The position numbers and the translations under genes were made by a program. Under the pieces are notes generated by a model that saw only the letters and a program-made list of their open reading frames with translations, was not told where the DNA came from and did not search any database. From Mycolicibacterium sp. S2-37 (GTDB lineage Bacteria > Actinomycetota > Actinomycetes > Mycobacteriales > Mycobacteriaceae): DNA of 64,000 nt. Shown one piece after another: positions 16,170-26,309 of the stretch (positions are counted from its first letter, which is position 1; each line of letters begins with the position of its first letter). The stretch lies in NCBI RefSeq assembly GCF_017352375.1, contig NZ_JAFEVR010000012.1:1-64000 (forward strand), in the 5' to 3' direction.

Positions 16170-17438
16170 GTGCGCGTCCTGGTGATCGGATCCGGTGCCC
16201 GTGAACATGCCCTGCTGCTGGCGCTGCGGCGCGATCCGCAGGTCGAGGGGCTGGCGGTGGCTCCCGGCAATGCCGGCACTGCAGCCGTTGCCGATCAGTA
16301 CGACGTCGACGTCACCTCCGGAGACGACGTCGTAGCACTCGCCCGCCGTGTCGCCGCCGACCTCGTGGTGATCGGCCCTGAGGTACCGCTGGTGCTGGGC
16401 GTGGCCGACGCCGTGCGCGGCGCGGGGATCGCCTGCTTCGGTCCGTCCAGGGACGCCGCGCGTATCGAGGGGTCGAAAGCGTTCGCCAAGGCCGTGATGG
16501 CGGCCGCGGGGGTGCGGACGGCCACCAGTGAGATCGTCGACAACCCCGCCCACCTCGACGCCGCCCTCGACCGCTTCGGTCCGCCTGCAGGTCAGGCCGC
16601 CTGGGTGGTCAAGGACGACGGACTCGCGGCGGGCAAGGGCGTCGTCGTCACGACCGAGCGCGACGCCGCCAGATCACACGCCGCGGGCCTGCTCGACGCC
16701 GGGCATCCTGTGCTGCTCGAGTCGTTCCTCGACGGGCCCGAGGTCTCGCTGTTCTGCGTCGTCGACGGTGAGACCGTGGTGCCGCTGCTGGCCGCCCAGG
16801 ACTTCAAGCGGGTCGGCGACGGGGACAGCGGACCCAACACCGGTGGGATGGGGGCCTACGCCCCGCTGCCGTGGCTTTCTGCCGAGGCGACCGGCAGGAT
16901 CGTCGACGAGATCGTCAAACCCGTTGCGGCGGAGATGGTCCGGCGTGGCAGCTCGTTCTCGGGTCTGCTGTATGCCGGCTTGGCGATCACCTCGCAGGGA
17001 GCCGCAGTGGTGGAGTTCAACTGCCGGTTCGGCGACCCCGAGACCCAAGCGGTACTGGCGCTGCTCGATTCGCCGCTGGGCGCGCTGCTGCATGCGGCGG
17101 CGACCGGCCGGCTCGCCGAGTTCGGCGAACTGCAGTGGCGCCCGGGTGCGGCGGTGACGGTGGTGGTGGCCGCCGAGAACTACCCTGGCCGGCCCCGCGT
17201 CGGCGACGTGATCACCGGAGCCGAAGCCGACGGCGTACTGCACGCCGGAACGTCGCGGCGCGAGGACGGTGCGGTGGTGTCCTCCGGCGGCCGGGTGCTG
17301 TCCGTGGTCGGTACGGGTGCCGATCTCGACGCGGCCCGCGCGGCGGCGTACTCACTGCTCTCATCGATCCGGTTGCCCGGCAGCCATTTCCGCCGAGACA
17401 TCGGGCAAGCCGCGGCGGAGGGCCGGATCTCCGTCTAG
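16170..17438 (+). CDS. purD: Phosphoribosylamine-glycine ligase
   Basis: A 422-residue GAR synthetase, the second step of de novo purine synthesis: phosphoribosylamine, glycine and ATP give GAR. Visible parts are the N-terminal [15 protein letters not shown] fold, the ATP-grasp region ([32 protein letters not shown]), the PNTGGMGAY loop, and metal ligands in [13 protein letters not shown]. The start is GTG at 16170; TAGGGT at 16158-16163 is followed by six bases and then the GTG, so the mRNA is probably leaderless. It is convergent with the esterase gene. Confidence 0.97.
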   Translation: MRVLVIGSGAREHALLLALRRDPQVEGLAVAPGNAGTAAVADQYDVDVTSGDDVVALARRVAADLVVIGPEVPLVLGVADAVRGAGIACFGPSRDAARIEGSKAFAKAVMAAAGVRTATSEIVDNPAHLDAALDRFGPPAGQAAWVVKDDGLAAGKGVVVTTERDAARSHAAGLLDAGHPVLLESFLDGPEVSLFCVVDGETVVPLLAAQDFKRVGDGDSGPNTGGMGAYAPLPWLSAEATGRIVDEIVKPVAAEMVRRGSSFSGLLYAGLAITSQGAAVVEFNCRFGDPETQAVLALLDSPLGALLHAAATGRLAEFGELQWRPGAAVTVVVAAENYPGRPRVGDVITGAEADGVLHAGTSRREDGAVVSSGGRVLSVVGTGADLDAARAAAYSLLSSIRLPGSHFRRDIGQAAAEGRISV

Positions 17439-17455
17439 GCGCGGCAACCCGGAAT

Positions 17456-18289
17456 TCAGGCGCGCAGCAGCGGCGCCATCCAGGCGATCTCGGCGGGCAG
17501 CTGCGCACTCCAGAACTCGCCGTTGTGCCCGCCGGGGGAGAAGCCACCGGCGGGCGGGTTCGGCAGCTGCGCGATGAACTGCTCGGTGGCCGAGACGAAC
17601 GGGTCGGACGTACCGCAGTCGATCCGGATCGGAATCGACGCGAACTCGGGCAGGCCCCAGACGCTGTTGGCTGCGTAGTCCTCGGCGCCGTCGAACGCGC
17701 CGGGCGCCGCGGCACCCGCAGACGTCCACAGCGCCGGGCTGACGGCGCAGATGGCCGCGGTGCGCGCCGGGCCCAGCCGGGCGCCCAGCAGCAACGCGCC
17801 GTAACCGCCCATCGACCACCCCAGAAAGCCGACCCGCGAGGTGTCGATCCCGAGCGGGCCGAGCATCGGTATCAGTTCGTCGAGCACCATCGCGCCCGAG
17901 TCCTCGCCGGAAGCACGCTTGTGCCAATAACTTCCGCCGCCGTCGACAGCGACGACCGCGAACGGCGGCAACCCGGCCGCGACAGCCTCGGCCAGGCCCT
18001 GCTCGACCCCGCCTGCCATCACCTGGGCGGCGTCGGCGCCCTTGCCGTGCAGTGCGATGACCGGCCGCAGCACGCCGGTCTGCCCGGGCGGCCGGGCGAT
18101 CGCCCAGTTGGTGGTCACCCCCCCGCGCGCCGCCGATACGAACGAACCCGTCTGAAAGGTGGGAGCCGCCGACGGCGGGGCGCCGGCGCCGGCGGGCGCG
18201 GTGGCCAGGGCGCAGGCGCCCGCGGCGGCCCCCAGCCCCAGACGCAGGATCGCGCGGCGGCTCAGCGGGGCGGGCATGGCGGCCATCAT
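17456..18289 (-). CDS. Exported alpha/beta-hydrolase esterase (Rv0774c-like)
   Basis: A 277-residue esterase with a probable Tat signal: SRRAILRLGLGAAAGACALA then APAGAGAP near residues 8-35. Catalytic residues are readable: nucleophile Ser in GWSMGGYGA, acid Asp in DCGTSDPFVS, and His in GGHNGEFW; VIALHGKG holds the oxyanion strand. Enzymes of this esterase-D-like group hydrolyse acyl esters outside the cytoplasm. The start is uncertain (ATG 18289, 18286 or 18277); no convincing ribosome site is seen, and all keep the twin arginines. It is divergent from a TetR gene across a 16-bp palindrome. The ggtA gene that lies nearby in M. tuberculosis is absent. Confidence 0.88.
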   Translation of the reverse strand: MMAAMPAPLSRRAILRLGLGAAAGACALATAPAGAGAPPSAAPTFQTGSFVSAARGGVTTNWAIARPPGQTGVLRPVIALHGKGADAAQVMAGGVEQGLAEAVAAGLPPFAVVAVDGGGSYWHKRASGEDSGAMVLDELIPMLGPLGIDTSRVGFLGWSMGGYGALLLGARLGPARTAAICAVSPALWTSAGAAAPGAFDGAEDYAANSVWGLPEFASIPIRIDCGTSDPFVSATEQFIAQLPNPPAGGFSPGGHNGEFWSAQLPAEIAWMAPLLRA

Positions 18290-18333
18290 GCCATCGCCGG
18301 CCAGGGGCGGGGCCGCCGCCCGACCCGGCTGAT

Positions 18334-18349
18334 CAATCCCTGGGGATTG
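18334..18349. promoter_or_regulatory. Palindrome between esterase and TetR genes
   Basis: CAATCCC-TG-GGGATTG has two perfect 7-bp arms around two bases. It lies in the divergent promoter region, 38 bp from the TetR start and 45 bp from the esterase start, where a TetR dimer could control both genes. Confidence 0.5.
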
Positions 18350-18386
18350 GCCGAAATCGCAATGCCGCACCCGGCCGACTGGCAGC

Positions 18387-18998
18387 ATGCAAGACGTGAC
18401 GGCTGCGGTCACGCCCAAGGGCGAACGTCGGCGGTACGCGCTGGTCAGCGCGGCCGCCGATCTGCTTTGCGAGGGCGGATTCGACGCGGTGCGCCACCGC
18501 GCGGTGGCGCGCCGGGCCGGACTGCCGCTGGCGTCGACGACCTACTACTTCTCGTCTCTCGACGACCTGATCGCCAAGGCCGTCGAACATGTGGGGATCC
18601 GAGAAGCCGAACAGTTGCGCCAGCGGGTGGCGACGCTGTCCCGGCGGCGCCGCGGCGCGGAGTCGACGGCCGACGTGCTGGTCGATCTGCTCCTCGGGGA
18701 CGCGCCCGGCGCTCGGGGCAGTGAAGAGCTGATCTCGCGTTACGAGCGCTACATCGCCTGCGCCCGTCAACCGGGCCTGCGTGACATCCAGCGGCGAATC
18801 CTGCGCCAGCGCACCGACGCCGTCGTCGAGGTGGTCGAGCGGTCCGGGCGTGCGGTGCGCGCCGAACTGCTCACTGCGCTGGTCTGTGCGGTCGACGGGG
18901 CGGTGGTGGCCGCTCTGGTCGGTGACGGCGACGGTCCACGCGCCACCGCAAGGGCCACATTGGTGGACGTCATCGACGTCCTTGCGCCCGTGGGGTGA
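18387..18998 (+). CDS. TetR family regulator (Rv0775)
   Basis: A 203-residue TetR protein. The HTH occupies about residues 13-60 (ALVSAAADLLCEGGFDAVRH, then VARRAGLPLASTTYYFSSLD). Length and divergent placement against the exported esterase match Rv0775. The palindrome at 18334-18349 is the probable shared operator. The ligand is unknown; a substrate or product of the esterase would be a reasonable guess. Confidence 0.9.
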   Translation: MQDVTAAVTPKGERRRYALVSAAADLLCEGGFDAVRHRAVARRAGLPLASTTYYFSSLDDLIAKAVEHVGIREAEQLRQRVATLSRRRRGAESTADVLVDLLLGDAPGARGSEELISRYERYIACARQPGLRDIQRRILRQRTDAVVEVVERSGRAVRAELLTALVCAVDGAVVAALVGDGDGPRATARATLVDVIDVLAPVG

Positions 18999-19010
18999 TC
19001 GTTTGTCCGA

Positions 19011-19034
19011 GCATCGATTGGGGCATCGATTAGG
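19011..19034. repeat. Two tandem 12-bp direct repeats before the permease gene
   Basis: GCATCGATTGGG (19011-19022) is followed immediately by GCATCGATTAGG (19023-19034), one mismatch. Direct repeats spaced by roughly one helical turn are typical of activator or response-regulator sites. They lie 68-91 bp upstream of the permease start. Confidence 0.45.
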
Positions 19035-19101
19035 GGCAAGACACTGCGCACCCGTCGACGCTGGTCGATGATGGTGGCTTGAGTTTCGCGACGGGAGAGC
19101 A

Positions 19102-20529
19102 ATGAGCCAGCCGAACACGGTCACCGAACAGCCCGCGCTCAAGCGCGTGATGGGCCCCGGCCTGCTGCTGCTGTTCATCGTCGGCGACATCCTGGGCACC
19201 GGTGTCTATGCGCTGACCGGTCAGGTGGCCGGCGAGGTGGGCGGCGCGGCCTGGCTGCCGTTCCTGTTGGCCTTCGCGATCGCCACCGTCACGGCGTTCT
19301 CCTATCTGGAACTCGTCACCAAATACCCGCAGGCCGCCGGCGCAGCGCTGTACGCGCACAAGGCTTTCGGCATCCACTTCGTCACGTTCCTGGTGGCGTT
19401 CATCGTGATGTGTTCGGGGATCACGTCGGCGTCCACCGCATCCCAGGCCTTCGCGTCGAACCTCCTCAAGGGCATCGGTAAGGACGAGCAGTGGGGCAAG
19501 CTCGCCATCGCGATCATCGCGTTGAGCTTCATGGCGGTGCTGGCCGCGATCAACCTGCGCGGCGTCAGCGAGAGCGTCAAGCTCAACGTCGGTCTGACCA
19601 TCATCGAGATCGTCGGCCTGGCGATGGTGATCGGCGTCGGCCTGTGGGCCTTCACCCAGGGTGGCGACGTCGACTTCGGCCGCATCGTCGTCTTCGAGAG
19701 CGCCGAGGACAAGAACATCCTGCTCGCGGTCACGGCCGCCACGTCGTTGGCGTTCTTCGCGATGGTGGGTTTCGAGGACTCGGTGAACATGGCCGAGGAG
19801 ACCAAGGACCCGACCCGGATCTTCCCGCGAGTGTTGTTGAGCGGCTTGGCGATCGCCGGTGTCGTCTACATCCTGGTGTCGATCATTGCGGTCGCGCTGG
19901 TACCGATCGGTGAGCTGCGGGAGAGCTCGACCCCGTTGGTCAGCGTCGTCGAGGCCGCGGCGCCGAATCTGCCGATCGACGAACTGTTCCCGTTCATCAC
20001 GATGTTCGCGGTGTCCAACACGGCGCTGATCAACATGCTGATGGCCAGCCGACTCATCTACGGTATGGCGCGCCAGCACGTGCTGCCGCCGGTGCTCGGC
20101 ACCGTGCATCCGCGTCGCCACACCCCATGGGTCGCCATCGTCTTCACCACCCTCATCGCGTTCGGGCTCATCCTCTACGTCAGTGCCTTCGCCAGCAGCA
20201 AGGCGGTCTCCATCCTCGGTGGGACGACCTCACTGCTGCTGCTGACGGTGTTCGCCGTGGTGAACGTGGCGGTGCTGGTGCTACGGCGTGACGTCAAGGA
20301 GACCGGCGGGCACTTCAAGACACCGACCGCGCTTCCCGTCATCGGATTCCTGGCGTCGGCCTATCTCGTCCTGCCCACCTCGGGACGGCCCGTCACGCAG
20401 TATCTGGTGGCCGGTGCCCTGGTGGTCGTCGGCGTCGTGCTGTTCGGCGTCACGCAGCTCATCAACCGTCAGCTCGGCATCAAGGACGGCCGCATCACCG
20501 ACCCGACGCGCCTGGGTTCCCCCGACTGA
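19102..20529 (+). CDS. APC-superfamily amino acid permease
   Basis: A 475-residue inner-membrane transporter with about twelve hydrophobic segments. TM1 carries the unwound glycine motif LLFIVGDILGTGVYALTG that binds the amino-acid backbone in APC carriers, and a later conserved stretch is FFAMVGFEDSVNMAEETKDP with TRIFPRV, the family's cytoplasmic loop. The substrate cannot be told; cationic or neutral amino acids are usual. ATG 19102 follows GGGAGAG. The 3' end overlaps relZ, which is convergent, by 35 bp. It is not at this place in M. tuberculosis. Confidence 0.92.
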   Translation: MSQPNTVTEQPALKRVMGPGLLLLFIVGDILGTGVYALTGQVAGEVGGAAWLPFLLAFAIATVTAFSYLELVTKYPQAAGAALYAHKAFGIHFVTFLVAFIVMCSGITSASTASQAFASNLLKGIGKDEQWGKLAIAIIALSFMAVLAAINLRGVSESVKLNVGLTIIEIVGLAMVIGVGLWAFTQGGDVDFGRIVVFESAEDKNILLAVTAATSLAFFAMVGFEDSVNMAEETKDPTRIFPRVLLSGLAIAGVVYILVSIIAVALVPIGELRESSTPLVSVVEAAAPNLPIDELFPFITMFAVSNTALINMLMASRLIYGMARQHVLPPVLGTVHPRRHTPWVAIVFTTLIAFGLILYVSAFASSKAVSILGGTTSLLLLTVFAVVNVAVLVLRRDVKETGGHFKTPTALPVIGFLASAYLVLPTSGRPVTQYLVAGALVVVGVVLFGVTQLINRQLGIKDGRITDPTRLGSPD

Positions 20530-22243
20530 GCGTCGGCGCGAGTCGGTTGAGCCGGTTCTGCAGCAGCTCGACGCGGTGGGCGTTACCGTGCAGCCGCAGG
20601 TAGCGCTCCCCGAAGGCGGCCAGTAGCGCGTCGTCGAGACGGCGCACCGCCCCGGGCGGGAAGCGGTAGTCCATCGCCGCATTGATGGCATCGGTGTCCA
20701 GGTCGTCGAGCAGCGCGGTCAGCTCGTCGAGCGACGTCACGCCCAGTTCCAGCAGCAGGCCCGAAATCCATCCGTAGTGGTCGGTGCGTGACCAGCCCGC
20801 GTCGGGGTACCGGCTGCCCAGGTACGTCGCGAGCACCGCGGTGGAAATCCGCGGATCGGTCTCGTCGCCGGTCATCTCCTCGTCGGTCAGCTCGATCCGG
20901 AGGCGTTCGCGGATGGCGGTGAACTCGCGGTCGGCCAGTTCGAGCAGGCCGGCCGCGAGGGAGAACCGCCGGTCCAGGTCGGGCACGTGCTCGGCCGGAA
21001 TCGAGCCCTTGTAGCGGATGTCGTGTTCGAACTCCGCCCATGCGTGTTGCAGCACGGTGCGCAGCTGGATCGACGCCGGTTGCCGTTGACCCTCCACACC
21101 GACCAGCAGATGTCTGCTCGCGTAGCCCCACCGGCCCTCCCGTGCGGTCTGCAGCCCCATGTCACGGTCGTCGATCAGCCGCATCTGGTCGGCGATCAGG
21201 GTGGCGACGGCGTCGACGTCTTCGCGCAGGTAGGTGATGACCCGCAGCCCGATCTGATCGGTGATCTCCACCAGCGGATCGCTGAAGAGCCGCTGGCCGT
21301 CGACGGTGCGTTCGGCCTTCGCGGCGAACGACGCGACACTCTTGGTCCGTGCAGTGATGCTCAGGTAGTTGATGCCCGCGTCGTCGAGCAGCGCCGTGAC
21401 CAGCTCCAGATACCGCTCGGTGGCGGCGACCAGAGCAGGCCGGCGGGCCTCGTAGTCCGACACGGCCGTGCGGGCCACGGCCGTGATCGCCTCCGCGGGC
21501 TGGGGTGTCAGATCCAGCGGCAGCGCCGGGGTGACGATGTACCCGGTGTCCCCGTCGCCGTACACCGTGACACCGTCCGGTCGCCGGTGTGCATAGAGCG
21601 CGACGTAGGCGCACAGCACGGCGTCCACCTGATCCTCGGCGCGCCGCAGTTCGCTTTTGCGCTCGGCGGTCTCGACGGCGCGACGCAGCCGGCGCCACCC
21701 GTCGTCGCGGGCGGCGAAGACCGGCACCTCACTGTTCTCCAGGCCCTCGATCAGGATCATCAACCGCAGCAGTTCCGACTGCAGGCGGCCGACCGGCCGG
21801 CCCGGCTTGGCCTTGTACTTGAGCGTCCTGCCGAGGCGGAACAGCGCGACCGCCGCGGCGTGCGGATAGACCTCCAGCGCGCGACGGCGGCTCTGCGAAT
21901 GCGGGTCCAGCTCCAGACCGAGGGCGGTCGCCAGGCGTCCACCCCTGGTGCCGTTGGCGAATTCGGGCTTCCTGCGGTTGGACGGGTGAGCACCGGCCTG
22001 GAACCGCTGGAAGTCCTTGTTGAGTGCCGCCTCGCACGGCCTGTTGCCCTCGTCGTTGACGACGATCAGCGGCGCATCGATGCCGACCACGCAGTCGCCC
22101 GCGACGAAGGGCCTGATCGCCGTCAGGATCGCGTCGTCGTCGGACAGGGCCGACAGGTGCACGAGCGTGCCGGCGTCGTCGATCACCGCGACACCGGTCG
22201 GCTTCTTCTCACCCCATGCGAGGTCGAGCCCGACGAAGTACAT
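20495..22243 (-). CDS. relZ: RelZ-type fusion: RNase H-like DUF429 plus (p)ppGpp synthetase domain
   Basis: A 582-residue two-domain protein. Residues about 1-245 form a DUF429/RNase H-like domain (YFVGLDLAWG, VGIDAPL, EVYPHAAAV, EDQVDAVLCAYVAL carrying the spaced acidic residues). Residues about 290-440 form a RelA/SpoT synthetase domain: ITARTKSVASFAAKAER, EITDQIGLRVITYLREDVD, GRWGYASRHLLV and QLRTVLQHAWAEFEHDIRYK. M. smegmatis RelZ (MS_RHII-RSD, MSMEG_5849) has the same order, combining RNase HII and alarmone synthesis, and also lies near purB. No HD hydrolase domain is present. It may link RNA:DNA-hybrid stress to alarmone signalling. It sits at the Rv0776c position. Confidence 0.9.
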   Translation of the reverse strand: MYFVGLDLAWGEKKPTGVAVIDDAGTLVHLSALSDDDAILTAIRPFVAGDCVVGIDAPLIVVNDEGNRPCEAALNKDFQRFQAGAHPSNRRKPEFANGTRGGRLATALGLELDPHSQSRRRALEVYPHAAAVALFRLGRTLKYKAKPGRPVGRLQSELLRLMILIEGLENSEVPVFAARDDGWRRLRRAVETAERKSELRRAEDQVDAVLCAYVALYAHRRPDGVTVYGDGDTGYIVTPALPLDLTPQPAEAITAVARTAVSDYEARRPALVAATERYLELVTALLDDAGINYLSITARTKSVASFAAKAERTVDGQRLFSDPLVEITDQIGLRVITYLREDVDAVATLIADQMRLIDDRDMGLQTAREGRWGYASRHLLVGVEGQRQPASIQLRTVLQHAWAEFEHDIRYKGSIPAEHVPDLDRRFSLAAGLLELADREFTAIRERLRIELTDEEMTGDETDPRISTAVLATYLGSRYPDAGWSRTDHYGWISGLLLELGVTSLDELTALLDDLDTDAINAAMDYRFPPGAVRRLDDALLAAFGERYLRLHGNAHRVELLQNRLNRLAPTLSRGNPGASGR

Positions 22244-22284
22244 CCCCTCAGCCTGCCGTACCGGCCGTCGTAAGCTCTGTGTTC

Positions 22285-23724
22285 GTGGAGGTCTCCCCCA
22301 AAATCCCCAATGTGTTGGCCAACCGCTACGCCAGTGAGGACATGGTGGCCATCTGGTCGCCGGAGGCCAAGATCGTCGCCGAACGCCGGCTGTGGCTGGC
22401 GGTGCTGCGCGCCCAGATCGAACTCGGTGCGGGCACCATCTCGGTACCCGACTCAGTGGTCGACGACTACGAGCGGGTGCTCGAGAACGTCGACCTCGCC
22501 TCGATCGCCGCCCGTGAACGGGTGACCCGGCACGACGTCAAGGCGCGTATCGAGGAGTTCAACGCGCTGGCCGGCCACGAGCACGTGCACAAGGGCATGA
22601 CCAGCCGCGACCTGACCGAGAACGTCGAGCAGCTGCAGATCCGACGGTCCCTGGAGCTGGTGCACGCGCACGGCGTGGCCGTGGTGGCGCGGCTCGCCGA
22701 GCGGGCGGTCAGCTACCGGGACCTGGTGATGGCCGGTCGCAGCCACAACGTCGCGGCGCAGGCCACCACGCTGGGTAAACGCTTCGCCTCGGCCGCCGAG
22801 GAGATGCTGATCGCGCTGACCCGCCTGCAGGAGCTCATCGACCGCTATCCGCTGCGCGGCGTCAAGGGTCCGATGGGCACCGCGCAGGACATGCTCGACC
22901 TGTTCGGCGGCGACACCGCCAAACTCGCCGAATTGGAGACGCGGGTCGCAGCTTTTCTGGGCTTCCGCAACGTGCTCACCAGTGTCGGGCAGGTCTATCC
23001 GCGCTCGCTCGACCACGACGTGATCTCTGCGCTCGTCCAGATCGGGGCCGGGCCGTCGTCGTTGGCGCACACGATCCGCCTGATGGCCGGGCACGAGCTG
23101 GTGACCGAGGGCTTCGCGCCCGGTCAGGTCGGATCGTCGGCGATGCCGCACAAGATGAACACCCGCAGCTGCGAGCGGGTGAACGGGCTGCAGGTGGTGC
23201 TGCGCGGTTACGGCTCGATGGCGGCAGAGCTCGCGGGCGCACAGTGGAACGAGGGCGACGTGTTCTGCTCGGTGGTGCGCCGGGTGGCGCTGCCCGACGC
23301 GTTCTTCGCCGTCGACGGCCAGATCGAGACCTTCCTGACCGTCCTCGACGAATTCGGTGCCTACCCCGCGGTGATCCAGCGCGAACTCGACCGGTATCTG
23401 CCGTTCCTCGCCACCACTCGCATGCTGATCGCCGCGGTGCGCGCGGGGGTGGGACGCGAGACCGCGCACGAGGTGATCAAGGAGCACGCGGTCGCCGTGG
23501 CGCTGGCCATGCGGGAGAAGGGACAGGAGCCCGACCTGCTGGACCGTCTGGCCGCCGATCCACGGCTGCCGCTGGACCGAGTGGCGCTGGAGGACGCACT
23601 GGCCGACAGACAGGCCTTCACCGGTGCGGCCGGCGACCAGGTCGACCGGGTCGCCGGCGCCGTGGACGACCTGGTGAGCCGGTATCCCGAAGCCGCGAAG
23701 TACACCTCGGGCGCCATCTTGTGA
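22285..23724 (+). CDS. purB: Adenylosuccinate lyase
   Basis: A 479-residue fumarase/aspartase-superfamily lyase that acts twice in purine synthesis: SAICAR to AICAR, and adenylosuccinate to AMP. Readable parts are the N-terminal [20 protein letters not shown], the substrate loop [35 protein letters not shown], and the flexible signature loop [21 protein letters not shown] 22285 is chosen: a TAAGCT box at 22271-22276 is 8 bases upstream, giving a leaderless start, and the length fits the family; GTG 22279 is an alternative. It overlaps cyp126 by 4 bp (GTGA). Confidence 0.96.
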   Translation: MEVSPKIPNVLANRYASEDMVAIWSPEAKIVAERRLWLAVLRAQIELGAGTISVPDSVVDDYERVLENVDLASIAARERVTRHDVKARIEEFNALAGHEHVHKGMTSRDLTENVEQLQIRRSLELVHAHGVAVVARLAERAVSYRDLVMAGRSHNVAAQATTLGKRFASAAEEMLIALTRLQELIDRYPLRGVKGPMGTAQDMLDLFGGDTAKLAELETRVAAFLGFRNVLTSVGQVYPRSLDHDVISALVQIGAGPSSLAHTIRLMAGHELVTEGFAPGQVGSSAMPHKMNTRSCERVNGLQVVLRGYGSMAAELAGAQWNEGDVFCSVVRRVALPDAFFAVDGQIETFLTVLDEFGAYPAVIQRELDRYLPFLATTRMLIAAVRAGVGRETAHEVIKEHAVAVALAMREKGQEPDLLDRLAADPRLPLDRVALEDALADRQAFTGAAGDQVDRVAGAVDDLVSRYPEAAKYTSGAIL

Positions 23725-24947
23725 ACGTCGGGCAGATCGACTTCACCGATCTGGACAACTTCGCGAACGGGTTCCCGCACGAGCTGTTCGCGCTGCACCG
23801 CCGTGAGGCGCCGGTGTACTGGCACGAACCGACCGAGAACACCCCGGACGGCGAAGGTTTCTGGTCGGTAGCGACCTATGCCGAAACCCTTGCAGTACTT
23901 CGTGATCCGCAGACTTACTCGTCGGTGACCGGCGGCGGACGCCCCTACGGGGGCACCCTGCTGCAGGATCTGGCCATCGCAGGCCAAGTGCTCAACATGA
24001 TGGACGATCCGCGCCATTCGCACATCCGCCGGCTGGTCAGCTCCGGCCTGACCCCTCGGATGATCGCGCGTGTCGAGAGCGATCTGCGCACGCGCGCCCG
24101 ACGGCTGCTCGATGATGTGACCCCCGGTGAACCCTTCGACTTTCTTGTCGACATCGCTGCAGAACTGCCCATGCAGATGATCTGCATCCTGCTGGGAGTG
24201 CCGGAGTCCGAACGGCATTGGCTCTTCCACGCGATCGAGCCGCAGTTCGACTTCGGCGGTTCGCGCAAGGCCGCCATCGGTCAGATGTCCGCTGAGGAGG
24301 CCGGGTCGCGGATGTACGCCTACGGCGCGGAGCTGATCGCGGCCAAACGTGCCGAGCCGACCGAGGACATGCTCTCGGTGGTCGCCAACGCGGTACTGCC
24401 GGAGGGCATCGCTGCGCTCTCCGACATCGAGCTCTATCTGTTCTTCAGCCTGCTGTTCAGCGCCGGCGCGGAGACCACCCGCAACGCCGTCGCGGGCGGA
24501 CTACTGGCGCTGATCGACCACCCGGACCAGATGGACTGTCTGCGAGCAGATCTCGATGCGTTGCCCACCGCGGTCGAGGAGATGGTGCGGTGGACCTCGC
24601 CGTCGCCGTCGAAGCGCCGCACCGCCACGCGCGACGTGGTGCTCGGCGGACGCGAGATCGCCGCAGGCCAGAAAGTGCAGATCTGGGAGGGGTCGGCCAA
24701 TCGCGACCCAGCGGTGTTCGCCGATCCCGACAGCTTCGACATCGCCCGTAAACCCAACCCGCACCTGGGTTTCGGTCAGGGTGTGCACTACTGTCTCGGC
24801 GCCAACCTCGCGAGGCTGGAGCTCAGGGTGCTGTTCGAGGAGTTGTTGAGCCGGTTCAGCTCCGCGCGGTTGGCCGAGCCGGTGGAGTGGACGCGAAGCA
24901 ATCGCCACACCGGGATCCGCCATCTGGTGGTGGAACTCAAGGCGTGA
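23721..24947 (+). CDS. cyp126: Cytochrome P450 CYP126 (Rv0778)
   Basis: A 408-residue P450 strongly resembling remembered M. tuberculosis CYP126: [60 protein letters not shown]-helix [16 protein letters not shown], haem loop [18 protein letters not shown], and C-terminal [14 protein letters not shown]. The natural substrate is unknown. The GTG start at 23721 overlaps the purB stop, so it is translationally coupled to a purine gene, an arrangement also seen in M. tuberculosis. Confidence 0.95.
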   Translation: MNVGQIDFTDLDNFANGFPHELFALHRREAPVYWHEPTENTPDGEGFWSVATYAETLAVLRDPQTYSSVTGGGRPYGGTLLQDLAIAGQVLNMMDDPRHSHIRRLVSSGLTPRMIARVESDLRTRARRLLDDVTPGEPFDFLVDIAAELPMQMICILLGVPESERHWLFHAIEPQFDFGGSRKAAIGQMSAEEAGSRMYAYGAELIAAKRAEPTEDMLSVVANAVLPEGIAALSDIELYLFFSLLFSAGAETTRNAVAGGLLALIDHPDQMDCLRADLDALPTAVEEMVRWTSPSPSKRRTATRDVVLGGREIAAGQKVQIWEGSANRDPAVFADPDSFDIARKPNPHLGFGQGVHYCLGANLARLELRVLFEELLSRFSSARLAEPVEWTRSNRHTGIRHLVVELKA

Positions 24948-25867
24948 GGCCCGACGGGTTCGCGGCGGTCATGGCCACCGGCATCGTGTCGGTCGCCGCG
25001 CTGGACCACGGGTACCGGCTGATCAGCGTCGTCCTGGTCATCATCGCCGTGGTGCTGCTGCCGGCTCTGGTCGTGGCGTCGATCCGCACCTGGCGTCGCG
25101 AGCACTGGTCCCTGCACGAACTCGACGTCTGCTTCGGGCTTTTCACCTACGTCGCCGGCTGCTGTGTGCTCGCGACGCGACTCGACGACCACCACGTCGC
25201 GGTGCTGATCCTGCTGCCGCCGGCGATCCAGGGCTGGGTCTCGCTGCTGCCGATGGCGGCCAGGGCGCTGTGGCGTCAGCGGGGGACGGGCCTGCGGAAC
25301 CGGGCGCACGGCGGCTGGGAACTGGCCAGTGTCGCGACCTCCGGTCTGGCGATGGTGTTCGTCGCCGCCGGAGTCCTGTTCTGGGCGTTGATCCTGTGGG
25401 TGCTCGCGCTGGCGGTGTACCTGTTCATCACCGGTCTGGTGGTGTGGCGCTGGGTCCACGACCGGTCGCGTCGCGTGGTGTCCGAACCGGACAGTTGGAT
25501 CGTGATGGGTGGGCTCGCGATCGCCACCCTGGCCGGTGAGCACATCCACCATGCACTGCCGCCCGGGCCGTTCGCCGACGGGGTGCGGGTGGTGACGATC
25601 GCGACGTGGGTGCTGGCGACAGTGTGGATCCCGCTGCTGGTCGCGCTCGGGTTGCGTCGCGTCAACGCCTGGCCGGCCGTGTTCCCGCTCGGGATGTACT
25701 CTTCGGCCACCTACGCGATGGCCGCAGAGACGGGATGGACCGGCCTCGGTGTGGTGTCACTGATGTTCTGCTGGATCGCGCTGGCCGCGTGGCTGTGGAC
25801 CGCGATGCCGGCCGTCGGGCGCGTGACCGGAGCTCTGCCGCTGTCGTACGGTCGTGGGCATGGGTGA
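24944..25867 (+). CDS. TDT-family (tellurite-resistance/dicarboxylate, SLAC1-like) transporter
   Basis: A 307-residue integral membrane protein with eight to ten hydrophobic segments. The start [19 protein letters not shown] matches the PxxFxxVMxTGxxS signature of the first TM of TDT/SLAC1 carriers and channels, which move anions such as malate, sulfite or nitrate. The GTG start overlaps the cyp126 stop as GTGA. M. tuberculosis lacks it at this position. The substrate is unknown; the family assignment rests mainly on the N-terminal motif and topology. Confidence 0.78.
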   Translation: MRPDGFAAVMATGIVSVAALDHGYRLISVVLVIIAVVLLPALVVASIRTWRREHWSLHELDVCFGLFTYVAGCCVLATRLDDHHVAVLILLPPAIQGWVSLLPMAARALWRQRGTGLRNRAHGGWELASVATSGLAMVFVAAGVLFWALILWVLALAVYLFITGLVVWRWVHDRSRRVVSEPDSWIVMGGLAIATLAGEHIHHALPPGPFADGVRVVTIATWVLATVWIPLLVALGLRRVNAWPAVFPLGMYSSATYAMAAETGWTGLGVVSLMFCWIALAAWLWTAMPAVGRVTGALPLSYGRGHG

Positions 25868-26309
25868 TTTCATGCGGGTCGTCAGTGTCGGGCGCGATAT
25901 CGAGGCTCCGGCGGACGTGGTCTTCGAGCTCATCGCCGATCCGGCCCGGCAGCCGGAGTGGGACGGCAACGACAATCTGACCGAGGCGCCCGCCGGCCAG
26001 CGGGTCCGTGCCGTCGGCGATGTGTTCACCATGGCGATTAGCACCGGCGCGCAACGGCACAACCACGTCGTCGAATTCGTGGAGGGACGCCGCATCGCCT
26101 GGCAGCCGTCCGAACCGGACAGCCCGCCGCCCGGCCACCTGTGGCGCTGGGAGCTCGAGCCGCTCGGGGCGAACCGGACGCTGGTCACCCACACCTACGA
26201 CTGGTCGCAGCTGACCGACGAGGTGCGCATGGAGCGGGCGAGAAACACCACCGGCGACAAACTCAAGGCGTCTCTGGACCGGCTCGCGGAGGTCGCGGAG
26301 CGACGATGA
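25860..26309 (+). CDS. SRPBCC (polyketide cyclase/START-like) protein
   Basis: A 149-residue cytoplasmic protein of the helix-grip fold: RVVSVGRDIEAPADVVFELI is the typical first strand and helix, DPARQPEWDGNDN the loop with Trp, GRRIAWQPSE the middle strand, and GANRTLVTHTYDWSQL the late strands before a long C-terminal helix. Such proteins bind hydrophobic ligands. ATG 25860 overlaps the transporter by 8 bp; ATG 25872 is an alternative. It overlaps the DUF1707 gene as ATGA. Confidence 0.82.
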   Translation: MGDFMRVVSVGRDIEAPADVVFELIADPARQPEWDGNDNLTEAPAGQRVRAVGDVFTMAISTGAQRHNHVVEFVEGRRIAWQPSEPDSPPPGHLWRWELEPLGANRTLVTHTYDWSQLTDEVRMERARNTTGDKLKASLDRLAEVAERR

